In this document: one piece after another, positions 27,433 to 36,164 of the stretch
Numbering within the stretch: the first letter of the stretch is position 1
How the letters are laid out: each line of letters starts with the position of its first letter
Source: Nakamurella deserti
Lineage (GTDB): Bacteria; Actinomycetota; Actinomycetes; Mycobacteriales; Nakamurellaceae
Assembly: GCF_003260015.1 (NCBI RefSeq)
Contig: NZ_QCXS01000002.1
Coordinates: forward strand, 1,240,001 to 1,304,000
DNA: 64,000 nt
Direction: 5' to 3'
Program-made: the position numbers and the translations under genes
Notes under the pieces: generated by a model
Databases searched by the model: none
Told to the model about the DNA's origin: nothing
The model's input: only the letters and a program-made list of their open reading frames with translations

Positions 27433-29060
27433 TCGTCCTCACCGTCCCAACCTTCACGCAGGCCGATGGCCGACAGCTGCAGCGTCTCTATCCGGTGCCC
27501 GACGCGGTGCACCACGTCCAACCGGACCCAGGCCGACCGGGGCAGGTCGTCCTCGGGGTCGGGCTCGATATCGGTGGCGGACTGGGCGGCGGGATGCGTC
27601 CGGCGGGACTCCGCGAGACCCTCGGCACGCTCGGCGGGGGTGCGGTGGTCGTCGTCGTGCTCGGCGTGCGTCGCGTGGTCGTCGCCGGACCCGAGGCCGG
27701 ACCCGGCGATGTAGGTGCTCGACGCCGCGGCGGCCGGGGCGAGCCCGGCCTCCTGCAGCAGCTCCTCGGCTGCCGACGGCGCCTCCCGGGCGGCGTCCAG
27801 GGCGCCGAGTGCCGCACTGTGACGCACGGTGGCCTCGACGACGGTGAAGTCGCCGTCGGTGGCGAGCCGGCCGAGCCGGGCCAGCACCAGGCCGGCGATC
27901 GTCTCGTACTCACCGGCTTCGGGCAGCAGCACCCCGGTGATCTCGGCGACCTCGTCCGGCCGCAGGATCCCGGGCAGCAGCCACGTGCGGTCGGGCAGCC
28001 GTTCGGCGCGCCGCGCCTTGGGGTCGTGTTCGTCGGTGATCTCACCGACCAGCTCCTCGACGACGTCCTCCAGGGTCAGCACCCCGGCGGTCCCGCCGTA
28101 CTCGTCGGCGACGACCGCCATCTGGAAACCGCGCTCGCGCAGCAGGTCGAGCAGACCGTCCAGCGGCATCGTCTCCGGGACCACCGGCAGCTCCGAGACC
28201 AGCGCCGACACCGGTACGTGCGCCCGCTGCTCGCGGGGAATGGACACCGCCCGCTTGAGGTGGACCAGGCCCAGCACGTCGTCGGAGTCCTCGCCGATGA
28301 CGGGGAACCGGGAGTGGCCGGTCTCGGCGGCGGCGGCGATGATCTCCTCGGCCGACTCCACCGACTTGATGAAGCGCACCCGGGGCCGTGGGGTGAGTAC
28401 GTCGGCGGCGGTCTTGTCGGAGAACGAGATGGACCGGGCCAGCAGGCCGGCGGTGCGGTTCTCCAGGGTGCCCTGCTCGGCGGAGCGGCGAACCAGGCTG
28501 GACAGCTCGTCGGGCGATCGGGCCGACCGGAGCTCCTCCTGGGGCTCGATCGAGAACATCCGCAGCACTCCGTTGGCCGCGCCGTTGAGCACCCAGATCA
28601 GCGGCTTGAACACCGTCGCGGAGATCCGTGACGCTCCGACGACGGTCTTGGCCGTACCGAGCGGTTCGGCGATGGCCAGGTTCTTGGGCACCAGCTCACC
28701 GAAGACCATCGACAGGATGTTGGTGATCACGAGGGCGATCACCACGGCGGCGGTGACGGACGCGCCGTCGCCGAGACCGACGGCACCCAGCGGCGCGCCG
28801 ATCAGGTCGGCCAGGGCCGGCTGCATGACGAAGCCGAGCGCCAGGGTGGTGAGGCTGATGCCGACCTGGGCGCCCGACAGCTGGGTGGACAGCGTCCGCA
28901 GGCCGGTCAGCAGGGACTGGGCACCGGCGTCGCCGTCGGCGGCCTGCCGGGACACGGTGGCCCGGTCGACGGTGATGAGGCTGAATTCGGCGGCGACGTA
29001 GAGCGCGGTGAAGGCGATCAGGACGAGGCCGACGCCCAGTCCGATCCACGCGGTGATCAT
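27429..29060 (-). CDS. CNNM/CorC-type transporter with CBS pair, long form
   Basis: A protein of 543 aa. DUF21/CNNM membrane domain (ALYVAAEFSLITVDRATVSR, MVFGELVPKNLAIAEPLG), a CBS pair (about 205-330, ADEYGGTAGVLTLEDVVEEL at its end), then a CorC_HlyC-like transporter-associated domain and a disordered acidic His-rich tail (DDHATHAEHDDDH). I use ATG 29060 because it lies just before the first span; GTG 29105 is in frame and has a TAGGTT 18 nt upstream. It forms a coupled pair with the short paralogue, suggesting a hetero-oligomer. Confidence 0.88.
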   Translation of the reverse strand: MITAWIGLGVGLVLIAFTALYVAAEFSLITVDRATVSRQAADGDAGAQSLLTGLRTLSTQLSGAQVGISLTTLALGFVMQPALADLIGAPLGAVGLGDGASVTAAVVIALVITNILSMVFGELVPKNLAIAEPLGTAKTVVGASRISATVFKPLIWVLNGAANGVLRMFSIEPQEELRSARSPDELSSLVRRSAEQGTLENRTAGLLARSISFSDKTAADVLTPRPRVRFIKSVESAEEIIAAAAETGHSRFPVIGEDSDDVLGLVHLKRAVSIPREQRAHVPVSALVSELPVVPETMPLDGLLDLLRERGFQMAVVADEYGGTAGVLTLEDVVEELVGEITDEHDPKARRAERLPDRTWLLPGILRPDEVAEITGVLLPEAGEYETIAGLVLARLGRLATDGDFTVVEATVRHSAALGALDAAREAPSAAEELLQEAGLAPAAAASSTYIAGSGLGSGDDHATHAEHDDDHRTPAERAEGLAESRRTHPAAQSATDIEPDPEDDLPRSAWVRLDVVHRVGHRIETLQLSAIGLREGWDGEDE

Positions 29061-29280
29061 CTGGGCGCGGACATGCGCTGGGGAACTCCAAGCTCTGGAC
29101 TGCACGGTGGTGCGAGAAGCCCCAACCTACCAAAGGCGGTGGGGGCCGTCGGGCACAGCGTGCCGGGCACGGCGACGAGACGACCGATGTACACGTCGGT
29201 CTCGGGTACCCGCTCGGGCGTCCCGCGCACCGCACGCGGGGGGGTGTGGCCGCGGACGGCCGCCCGGGTACACAGCAGCG

Positions 29281-30297
29281 GTGACCTTCTCGCTCTCCCC
29301 GTCCCCGTCCGGTGATCGCTCCCCGGGCCGGTCACGGTCGCGCACCCCGGTCGCCGCGACCCCGCCCACGACGGGCGGTGAGAGCCTGCTCACGGTGCTC
29401 GTCGCGTTCGGCGCCAACCTGCTGATCGCGGTGGCCAAGACGGTGGCGGCGACGCTCACGGGTTCGTCGTCGCTGCTGGCCGAGGCGGCGCACTCGTGGG
29501 CGGACGCCGGCAACGAGGTGTTCCTGCTGATCGCCGACCGCCGGTCGAAGAAGGCGGCCGACGAGGATCATCCGCTCGGTTACGGGCGGGAGGCCTACGT
29601 CTGGTCGATGTTCGCCGCGCTCGGACTGTTCGCCGCGGGATCGGCGGTGTCGCTCACCCACGGCATCTCCGAACTGCGCGATCCGTCGCCGGCGGAGAAC
29701 TTCCTTCTCGGGTACCTGGTCCTCGCGGTGGCGTTCGTGCTGGAGGGCGTGTCGTTCCTGCAGTCGGTGCGGCAGGCCCGCCGCGAGGCCCGCACGTTGC
29801 AGCGGGACCTCATCGAGCACGTCCTGGTCACCTCTGATCCGACCCTGCGCGCGGTGTTCGCCGAGGACGCGGCGGCCCTCGTCGGCCTGATCGTGGCGGC
29901 GGCGGGCCTCGCCGCGCACGAGATCACCGGATCTGCGGTGCCGGACGCGGTGGCGTCGATCGTCATCGGCGTCCTGCTCGGGGTGGTGGCGCTGGTGCTG
30001 ATCAACCGCAACCGACGCTTCCTGGTGGGCGAGGTGGTCGACCCCCGGGTGCGGGCGGCGGCGGTCGAGTCGCTGGTCGCGATGCCCGGGGTGGCGCGGG
30101 TGACGTACCTGCGGTTGGACGTCGTCGGCCCCCGCCGGATCAGCCTGATCGCCGACGTCGACCTCACCGGTGACGACCCCGAGTCGCACCTGGCGGTCCG
30201 CTTGCGCGACCTGGAGGCACGGTTGGTGGACAGCCCGGTCGTGGTCGGGGCGGTGCTGAGCCTGTCCGCGCCGGACGAGCCCTCGCTGACCCGCTGA
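29281..30297 (+). CDS. Cation diffusion facilitator family transporter
   Basis: A protein of 338 aa from GTG 29281. Membrane domain with the CDF metal-site pattern in the second span (AEAAHSWADAGNEVFLL; the His and Asp are the usual ligands) and a later span carrying AAALVGLIVAAAGLAA. The cytosolic C-terminal domain is VRAAAVESLVAMPGVARVTY. It exports divalent metal (Zn, Mn, Fe or similar) by proton antiport. It is divergent from the CorC-type pair, which fits a local metal-handling theme. The start region has no good Shine-Dalgarno. Confidence 0.9.
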   Translation: MTFSLSPSPSGDRSPGRSRSRTPVAATPPTTGGESLLTVLVAFGANLLIAVAKTVAATLTGSSSLLAEAAHSWADAGNEVFLLIADRRSKKAADEDHPLGYGREAYVWSMFAALGLFAAGSAVSLTHGISELRDPSPAENFLLGYLVLAVAFVLEGVSFLQSVRQARREARTLQRDLIEHVLVTSDPTLRAVFAEDAAALVGLIVAAAGLAAHEITGSAVPDAVASIVIGVLLGVVALVLINRNRRFLVGEVVDPRVRAAAVESLVAMPGVARVTYLRLDVVGPRRISLIADVDLTGDDPESHLAVRLRDLEARLVDSPVVVGAVLSLSAPDEPSLTR

Positions 30298-30306
30298 CCC
30301 GCTGAG

Positions 30307-30473
30307 CCGGCCCCGGCCGGCCTCGCCCCGGCCTGTCCGGCCTGCGCCGCTCTGTCCTGCCTGCCCGGCCCCGGCCGGCGTCGCCCGGCCGTCCGGCCTG
30401 CGCCGCCCTGTCCTGCCTGCCCGGCCCTGTGCTGACCCGGCCCGGCCCTGTCCTGACCCGGCCCGGCCCGGCC
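30307..30473. repeat. C-rich direct repeats with a G-quadruplex motif on the minus strand
   Basis: Two imperfect copies of a 56-58 bp unit (30307-30364 and 30365-30420) both ending TCCTGCCTGC, followed by repeats of CGGCCCTGTSCTGACC. At 30425-30469 there are seven CCC triplets with 2-8 nt between them, so the minus strand has seven GGG tracts, a canonical quadruplex pattern. It lies in the 276 bp gap between the CDF and metallophosphoesterase genes. No gene is visible there. Confidence 0.6.
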
Positions 30474-30573
30474 ACCGTCGGTCGTCGCGTCGGCGGCCGA
30501 CCCGGGGAACACCGCCGGGCCGACACGCGTTCGGCCAGAGGGCCGGTAGAGCGCGGGCCGCTGGGAGTGAGTG

Positions 30574-31713
30574 ATGCCTGCGAAGCGACGTCTGGTCTTC
30601 TCCACCGTGCTGGTCGCGGTGCTGGCGCTGCTGCACGGCGTGCCGTGGTTGGTGCTCGTGCTGGCGCCGGGATGGCCCACCGCGGTCACCGTGACCGGCA
30701 CCGTGCTCGCCGTGGGTGCGGCGGTGGGGTTCCCGGTGGCGATGTGGCAGGGCCACGGCGCGCGGCACCGGGACCGGGCCGCGGTCGCCGGTGACGTCTG
30801 GCTCGGCGTGGTCTGGCAGTTGTTCGCGTGGACGCTGGTCGCGGGCGCCGCGGAGCTGGTCGCCGTCGTCGCCGGGGCGGACCGGACGGTCATCCGCGGC
30901 ATCGCCGTCGTCGCGCTCATCTGGATCGCCGGCCTGCTGCTGTGGGGTCACCGCCAGGCGATGCGGGTGCCGCCGGTCCGCTGGGTCGACGTGCGGCTGC
31001 CGCGGCTGGGCGCCGACCTCGACGGGTTCCGCGTGGCGATGATCACCGACACCCACTTCGGTCCCCTCGACCGGAGCCGGTGGTCGGCCGCGGTCGCCGA
31101 CGTCGTCAACGGTCTGGACGCCGACCTCGTCGCCCACGCCGGTGACATGGCGGACGGCAGCGTGGAGCAGCGACGCGGACAGGCCGCGCCGCTGGCCCGG
31201 ATGACCGCCCGCGAGGGCCGGGTCTACATCACCGGCAATCACGAGTACATGAGCGGCGCCGCCGCATGGACCGCGCACCTGGAGGACCTCGGCTGGACGG
31301 TGCTGCGCAACCGGCACCTGTTGATCCGACGTGGTGCGGCGACGCTGGCGGTCGCCGGTGTGGACGACCGCACGGCGGCGGGTTCGGGGGTGGCGGGGCA
31401 CGGCACGGATCTGGCCCGGGCCCTGCACGGGGTCGATCCCGACCATCCGGTGCTGCTGCTGTCGCACCAGCCCAGGCAGGTGTCACTCGCCCGGGCCGCC
31501 GGGGTCGACCTCCAGTTGTCCGGGCACACCCACGGCGGCCAGATGTGGCCGTTCCACCTGCTCGTCCGGGCGGAGCAGGGTGTGCTGCAGGGGCTGTCAC
31601 GCCACGGCGACCGCACCCAGCTCTACACCAGCCGCGGGTCCGGGTTCTGGGGTCCGCCGTTCCGGATCTTCGCCCCGAACGAGATCACGCTGCTCACCCT
31701 GCGGGCCGGCTGA
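30574..31713 (+). CDS. Membrane-anchored metallophosphoesterase (YkuE-like)
   Basis: A protein of 379 aa from ATG 30574 with GGGAG 6 nt upstream; GTG 30571 is adjacent. Four hydrophobic spans in the first 130 residues. The phosphoesterase domain follows, with all metal motifs: MITDTHFGP, AHAGDMADG, ITGNHEYMSG, LLLSHQPRQ and LSGHTHGGQMW. Homologues act on phosphodiester or phospholipid substrates at the membrane. It is convergent with prcA, 33 bp apart. Confidence 0.92.
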   Translation: MPAKRRLVFSTVLVAVLALLHGVPWLVLVLAPGWPTAVTVTGTVLAVGAAVGFPVAMWQGHGARHRDRAAVAGDVWLGVVWQLFAWTLVAGAAELVAVVAGADRTVIRGIAVVALIWIAGLLLWGHRQAMRVPPVRWVDVRLPRLGADLDGFRVAMITDTHFGPLDRSRWSAAVADVVNGLDADLVAHAGDMADGSVEQRRGQAAPLARMTAREGRVYITGNHEYMSGAAAWTAHLEDLGWTVLRNRHLLIRRGAATLAVAGVDDRTAAGSGVAGHGTDLARALHGVDPDHPVLLLSHQPRQVSLARAAGVDLQLSGHTHGGQMWPFHLLVRAEQGVLQGLSRHGDRTQLYTSRGSGFWGPPFRIFAPNEITLLTLRAG

Positions 31714-31746
31714 CCACCGGAACCGGCCGGTAACGGCCCGGCGGCG

Positions 31747-32571
31747 TCAGCCCTCGAACGGCGCTTCGTCCGGGCCGCGGACACCCTCGGGTGTCGCACC
31801 CCCGGCCGCCGGTGCGTCACCGGGCACGCCCGGCAACGCCGGCTGCTCGTCGACGGGCGGCGGCGCGACGTCATCGGTCGGCGGCGCGAGCAGCAGATCC
31901 AGCTCGGCACCGGCGATCCGCCGGAAGGTCCGCCCGGTGCGGCGCCGGTCCAGCACCGCCACCTCCAGCTGCGCGCCGGTCAGGGTGCGCGGCGCACTGT
32001 CACCGACGGTGCCCAGCGCGGTCGCGGCCGACCGCAGGGCCACCCCGAGCGACCAGCCGGCGGTGAACGACTCGCGCATCGACGCGACCACGGGCTCGGT
32101 GGTGCCACCCATCACCAGGAACGTCGTCTCGTCGGAGATCGAACCGTCGTAGGAGATCTGGTACAGCTGGTCGACGCCGCCGTTCTCGGCCACCTCGCCG
32201 ACGCAGATGCCGACCTCGAACGGCTTCTGGTGCTCGGAGAAGATCGAGCCGAGCGTCTGGGCGTAGGCGTTGGCCAGCCACCGCCCCGTGACGTCCCGGC
32301 GGTCGTAGGAGTACCCGCGCACGTCGGCGAGCCGGATACCGGCCGTCCGGAGGTTCTCGAACTCGTTGTAGCGCCCCACCGCGGCGAACCCGAGGCGGTC
32401 GTAGATCTCGCTGACCTTGTGCAGGCTCGGCGAGTGGTTCTCGGCGACGAACAGCACACCGTCGGCGAAGGTGGTGGCGATGACGCTCCGGCCCCGGGCG
32501 ATGCCCTTGCGGGCGTACTCGGAGCGGTCGCGCATGAACTGCTCGGGCGACGCGTAGATCGGCATGGACAT
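31747..32571 (-). CDS. prcA: Proteasome alpha subunit PrcA
   Basis: A protein of 274 aa from ATG 32571; ATG 32565 is two codons later. The N-terminal gate and H0 helix ([20 protein letters not shown]) match actinobacterial PrcA, which forms the outer rings of the 20S proteasome. The fold continues with [20 protein letters not shown]. The C-terminus has a proline/acid-rich extension of about 45 residues that lies outside the core. It follows prcB by 43 bp, whereas these genes often overlap. Confidence 0.96.
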   Translation of the reverse strand: MSMPIYASPEQFMRDRSEYARKGIARGRSVIATTFADGVLFVAENHSPSLHKVSEIYDRLGFAAVGRYNEFENLRTAGIRLADVRGYSYDRRDVTGRWLANAYAQTLGSIFSEHQKPFEVGICVGEVAENGGVDQLYQISYDGSISDETTFLVMGGTTEPVVASMRESFTAGWSLGVALRSAATALGTVGDSAPRTLTGAQLEVAVLDRRRTGRTFRRIAGAELDLLLAPPTDDVAPPPVDEQPALPGVPGDAPAAGGATPEGVRGPDEAPFEG

Positions 32572-32614
32572 TCAGCGGCCCCCCAGGGTCGTTCTCACGG
32601 TCGGCACGCGGGAC

Positions 32615-33476
32615 TCAGCCACCCGGCCGTTGCAGTCGGCCGGCGACGACCGCCTCGGACACCCGGCCCACCTCGGCGGCCGGCAGCTTCACGGCACCCA
32701 CGGCGGTCATCACCACGACGCTCGGGTAGATCCGACGGGCGAGATCGGGCCCGCCGGTGGCGGAATCGTCGTCGGCGGCGTCGTAGAGCGCCTCGACGGC
32801 GGCGCGGACGGCGCCGGCCTCGTCGGCCTGGGGATCGTGCCGCTTCTTCAGGGCCGAACGCGCGAACACCGACCCGGACCCGACGGCGTGGTAGTCGTTC
32901 TCCTCGTAGCGGCCGCCCGCCACGTCGTAGGAGTAGATCCGGCCGGGCCGCAGGGACTCGTCGTTCTGCGCCAGCCGGGCCGCGGCCCGGTCGGTGTCGT
33001 ACCCGGCGAAGAGCGGGACCACGGCGAGCCCCTGCATCGCCGCACCGAGGTTGCCGCGGATCATGGCGGCCAGCCGGTTCGACTTGCCGTCCAGCGACAG
33101 CCGGACACCCTCGATCTTCTCGTAGTGCTCGAGCTCCAACTGGAACAACCGGACCATCTCGACCGCGAGGCCCGCGGTGCCGGCGATGCCGACCGCGGAG
33201 AACGAGTCGGTGACGAAGACCTTCTCGATGTCGCGCTGGGCGATCATCGGCCCCATGGTCGCCCGGCGGTCACCGGCCATCACGACCCCGTCGGCGAAGG
33301 TCAGCGCGACGATCGTGGTGCCGTGCGGGAGTTCGGGGACCACCCCGGGCGAGCCGGCCGCGCCGCGCCCCGGCAGCAGCTGCGGCTCCGCCTCGGCGAT
33401 GAAATCGGTGAACGACCCGGTACCCGGGGGTGAGGTAGCGGGCCGGGACGGCGGACACCGGCCAGGGTGCGGTCAC
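32615..33476 (-). CDS. prcB: Proteasome beta subunit PrcB, reading frame interrupted by +1 shift
   Basis: The catalytic part is intact: [14 protein letters not shown] supplies the N-terminal Thr (codon 33317-33319) exposed by self-cleavage, and the mature chain would be 234 aa. The propeptide segment [16 protein letters not shown] is in the same frame, but that frame is closed by TGA at 33473-33475 with no ATG, GTG, TTG or CTG between. The conserved first part, [18 protein letters not shown], lies one frame over, from GTG 33476. Removing one base in the run of five C (33426-33430) joins them into a normal 286 aa PrcB with a 52-residue propeptide. Sequencing error, mutation or programmed shift are all possible. 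GTG 33343 would give a protein without most of the propeptide. Confidence 0.9.
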
Positions 33477-33525
33477 ACCACACCCCCGGGCGGTGCCGCG
33501 GTCGGGACGACGGGTCGACCGACGA

Positions 33526-33723
33526 TCACTGGCCGCCCTTCTGCACGTACGCGCGCACGAAGTCCTCGGCGTTGGTCTCCAGGACGTCGTCGATCTCGTC
33601 GAGGATGTCGGTGGTGTCGGACGCGAGCTTGTCGCGGCGCTCCTGACCGGCAGCCGAGGAGGCGGCGTCGTCGGCGTCGTCGGAGCCGCCGCCGCCCTGC
33701 CTGGTGGTCTGTTCCTGTGCCAT
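33526..33723 (-). CDS. pup: Prokaryotic ubiquitin-like protein Pup
   Basis: A protein of 65 aa ending GGQ. Pup is disordered, with a helical part that binds the ARC/Mpa coiled coil (DILDEIDDVLETNAEDFVRA here). Ending in Gln means Dop must deamidate it to Glu before PafA can ligate it. The start ATG 33723 has GGAAAGG upstream. It is 105 bp downstream of dop and 49 bp upstream of prcB, the usual dop-pup-prcB-prcA order. Confidence 0.98.
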   Translation of the reverse strand: MAQEQTTRQGGGGSDDADDAASSAAGQERRDKLASDTTDILDEIDDVLETNAEDFVRAYVQKGGQ

Positions 33724-33751
33724 GTGCTGACCTTTCCGCGGGATGAGTCAA

Positions 33752-33757
33752 ACAGTA
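33752..33757 (-). promoter_or_regulatory. Candidate -10 box of pup-prcBA
   Basis: TACTGT on the minus strand, 28 nt upstream of the pup start, leaving room for a short leader with the GGAAAGG ribosome binding site. No clear -35. Confidence 0.4.
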
Positions 33758-33828
33758 CCCAGCGGCACCGACAGCGCCGGTGACCGACCGCACCGGCCGG
33801 GTCCGTCAGCGGTCGGCGCCACCGGCGG

Positions 33829-35340
33829 TCAGCGCCGGGTGAGCGCCTCGACGAGCTGGACGGCGTCCTCGGCCTCGTCGAGCAACGGCCCGACGTGGGC
33901 CTTCGTCCCCCGGGTGGGCTCGAGGGTGGGGATCCGCACCAGCGACTCCCGGCCGACGTCGAAGATCACCGAGTCCCACGACGCGGCCGCCAGCCGGTCG
34001 GCGTACTGCGAGACGCAGCGCCCCCGGAAGTAGGCGCGGGTGTCCTCCGGCGGGTCGGTGACCGCGGCGAGCACCTCGTTCTCGGTGACGATGCGCTCCA
34101 TGGAGCCGCGCGACACCAACCGGTTGTACAGGCCCTTGTCCAGCCGGACGTCGGAGTACTGCAGGTCGACCATGGCCAGTCGCGGCGCCGCCCAGCCGAG
34201 CCCGTCCCGCTCCCGGAAGCCCTCCAGCAGACGGAGTTTCGCCGGCCAGTCGAGTTCGCCGGCCAACTGCATGGGGTCGACGGCGAGCCGGTCGAGCACG
34301 TCCAGCCAGCGCCGCAGCACGTCGGCGGTCTGCTCGTCGACGTCGTCGCCGTAGGTCGCCTCGACGTAGGCGGCCGCCGACTCGGCGTAGGCGCGCTGCA
34401 CGTCCAGACCGGTGAACTGGCGGCCGTCGGCCAACGGCACCAACGCCGTCAGGCCCGGGTCGTGGGAGATCTGGTGGACCGCCGTGACCGGGGAGGCGAG
34501 CTCGACGGGCGGCATCGGCCAGCCCGATTCGATCATGCTCAGGACGAGCGCCGAGGTGCCCACCTTCAGGTACGTGGCGACCTCGGACAGATTGGCGTCG
34601 CCGATGATCACGTGCAGTCGGCGGTACTTGTCGGCGTCGGCGTGCGGCTCGTCGCGGGTGTTGATGATGCCCCGCTTGAGGGTGGTCTCCAGCCCCACCT
34701 CGACCTCGATGTAGTCACTGCGCTGGGCCAGCTGGTAGCCGTCCCGCTCCCCCTGCGGCCCGATGCCGACCCGGCCGGAGCCGGCGAAGACCTGGCGGGA
34801 GGCGAAGAACGGCAACAACCCGCTGACGATGGCCGGGAACGGGGTGTCGCGCGAGCAGAGGTAGTTCTCGTGGGTGCCGTAGGAGGCGCCCTTGCCGTCG
34901 ACGTTGTTCTTGTACATGTGGATCGGCTTCGCCCCGGGCACCGCGCCGGCCAGCCGCGCCGCGGTCTCCATCACCCGCTCGCCGGCCTTGTCGAAGATCA
35001 CCGCGTCGCGCGGGTTGGTGACCTCGGGCGCGGAGAACTCCGGGTGCGCGTGGTCCACGTACAGCCGCGCACCGTTGCTGAGGATGACGTTCGCCGCGCC
35101 GATGTCGTCCGGGTCCGGCGAGGCGCTGCCGAACAGTCCGGCGAGGTCATAGCCGCGGGCGTCCCGTGACGGGGACTCCACCTCGTAGTCCCACCGCGGG
35201 CGGCGGGCGCGCGGGGCCGCCACGGACGCGGCGTAGGCGAGCACGACGTGGGTCGAGGAGATCACCGGGTTGACCGAGGGCTCGGTCGGGATGGAGATCC
35301 CGTACTCGACCTCGGTGCCCATGATGCGTCGGACGGTCAT
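33829..35340 (-). CDS. dop: Dop, Pup deamidase/depupylase
   Basis: A protein of 503 aa. Same fold as Paf[13 protein letters not shown] with Glu10, catalytic Asp96 in [33 protein letters not shown] and [18 protein letters not shown]. It has the extra Dop-loop (about residues 45-70, [16 protein letters not shown]), which PafA lacks and which marks it as the deamidase. It converts the C-terminal Gln of Pup to Glu and removes Pup from proteins. ATG 35340 lies 6 nt after TAGGTT, suggesting a leaderless transcript. Confidence 0.97.
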   Translation of the reverse strand: MTVRRIMGTEVEYGISIPTEPSVNPVISSTHVVLAYAASVAAPRARRPRWDYEVESPSRDARGYDLAGLFGSASPDPDDIGAANVILSNGARLYVDHAHPEFSAPEVTNPRDAVIFDKAGERVMETAARLAGAVPGAKPIHMYKNNVDGKGASYGTHENYLCSRDTPFPAIVSGLLPFFASRQVFAGSGRVGIGPQGERDGYQLAQRSDYIEVEVGLETTLKRGIINTRDEPHADADKYRRLHVIIGDANLSEVATYLKVGTSALVLSMIESGWPMPPVELASPVTAVHQISHDPGLTALVPLADGRQFTGLDVQRAYAESAAAYVEATYGDDVDEQTADVLRRWLDVLDRLAVDPMQLAGELDWPAKLRLLEGFRERDGLGWAAPRLAMVDLQYSDVRLDKGLYNRLVSRGSMERIVTENEVLAAVTDPPEDTRAYFRGRCVSQYADRLAAASWDSVIFDVGRESLVRIPTLEPTRGTKAHVGPLLDEAEDAVQLVEALTRR

Positions 35341-35346
35341 GCGTCA

Positions 35347-35352
35347 AACCTA
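35347..35352 (-). promoter_or_regulatory. -10 box of dop
   Basis: TAGGTT on the minus strand ends 6 nt before ATG 35340 with no ribosome binding site between, a leaderless layout. Confidence 0.5.
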
Positions 35353-35488
35353 TCCGGCGCTCGGCGCGCGACGACCGTCGCGGACCGGACGGCCGCCGGA
35401 CCGCTTCCCGACGGTGGCCCGCGCCCGGCCCTGGCGGGGTGACGATGGGAGGCGCCACCGACGGGGCGGCGGCCAGGGGGGGACGGCG

Positions 35489-36157
35489 ATGAGACGGGCA
35501 CTGCGGATCGGGGCGACGCTGTGGGCGGTGCAGCCACTGCTGATCGTCGTGGAGCTGGGGGTCGCGCTGGCGGCGGCGTCCGCGGCGGTGCCGCTGTCCA
35601 CACTGCTCGTCGACCGGTCGATCAGCGACCTCGGGGCCGACCGGCAGAACTGGGTGGTGCTGGGCGGACCGGAGCCGGTCCAGTCACCGGCCTGGGTCAC
35701 CATGGACGCCGCGTTCGTGGTCTTCGGGCTGCTGATGGCGGCCGGGGCGGTCATGCTCCGGTCCCGGCTGCCCCGCGGCCTGCCGGCCACCGTGGTGACC
35801 GCGCTGTGGGTCGTCGTCGGGCTCAGCGCGGCCGGTGCGGGTCTGGTGCCGCTGCACGTCGACCAGCAGGCCCACGTCGCACTGTCGGCCCCGGCGCTGC
35901 TGCTGCAACCGGTCGCGACGGTGCTGCTGGCGACGGTGCTGCCAGGCCGGTGGCGGTGGGCCACCATGGTCGTCGGCGTGCTGTCCGTCGTCGGTGCCGT
36001 CGGCTACCTGGGCCGCACGTCGACGGCGGTCGGGTCGGGCGCCTTCGAACGGTTGGCGCTCTGGCCGGCGTATCTGTGGCTGCCGGTGGTCGCGCTGGTG
36101 CTGGTCGCGGGAACGCGACAGCCCGGCCCGCGGGAGGCGGACCGGGCTGTGCGCTGA
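35489..36157 (+). CDS. DUF998-like membrane protein
   Basis: A protein of 222 aa from ATG 35489 with GGGGGGACGG upstream. Six hydrophobic segments. The loop VDRSISDLGADRQNWVVLGG after the first span (SDLG motif) and the His-containing VPLHVDQQAHVALSA are the pattern of DUF998 membrane proteins. Function unknown. It is convergent with arc/mpa, only 7 bp between stops. Confidence 0.75.
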   Translation: MRRALRIGATLWAVQPLLIVVELGVALAAASAAVPLSTLLVDRSISDLGADRQNWVVLGGPEPVQSPAWVTMDAAFVVFGLLMAAGAVMLRSRLPRGLPATVVTALWVVVGLSAAGAGLVPLHVDQQAHVALSAPALLLQPVATVLLATVLPGRWRWATMVVGVLSVVGAVGYLGRTSTAVGSGAFERLALWPAYLWLPVVALVLVAGTRQPGPREADRAVR

Positions 36158-36164
36158 CGCGCGG

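Noticed and set aside
32615-33343. GTG 33343 as the prcB start
   Set aside because: It would leave 8 residues before the catalytic Thr, while clear propeptide sequence in the same frame lies upstream.
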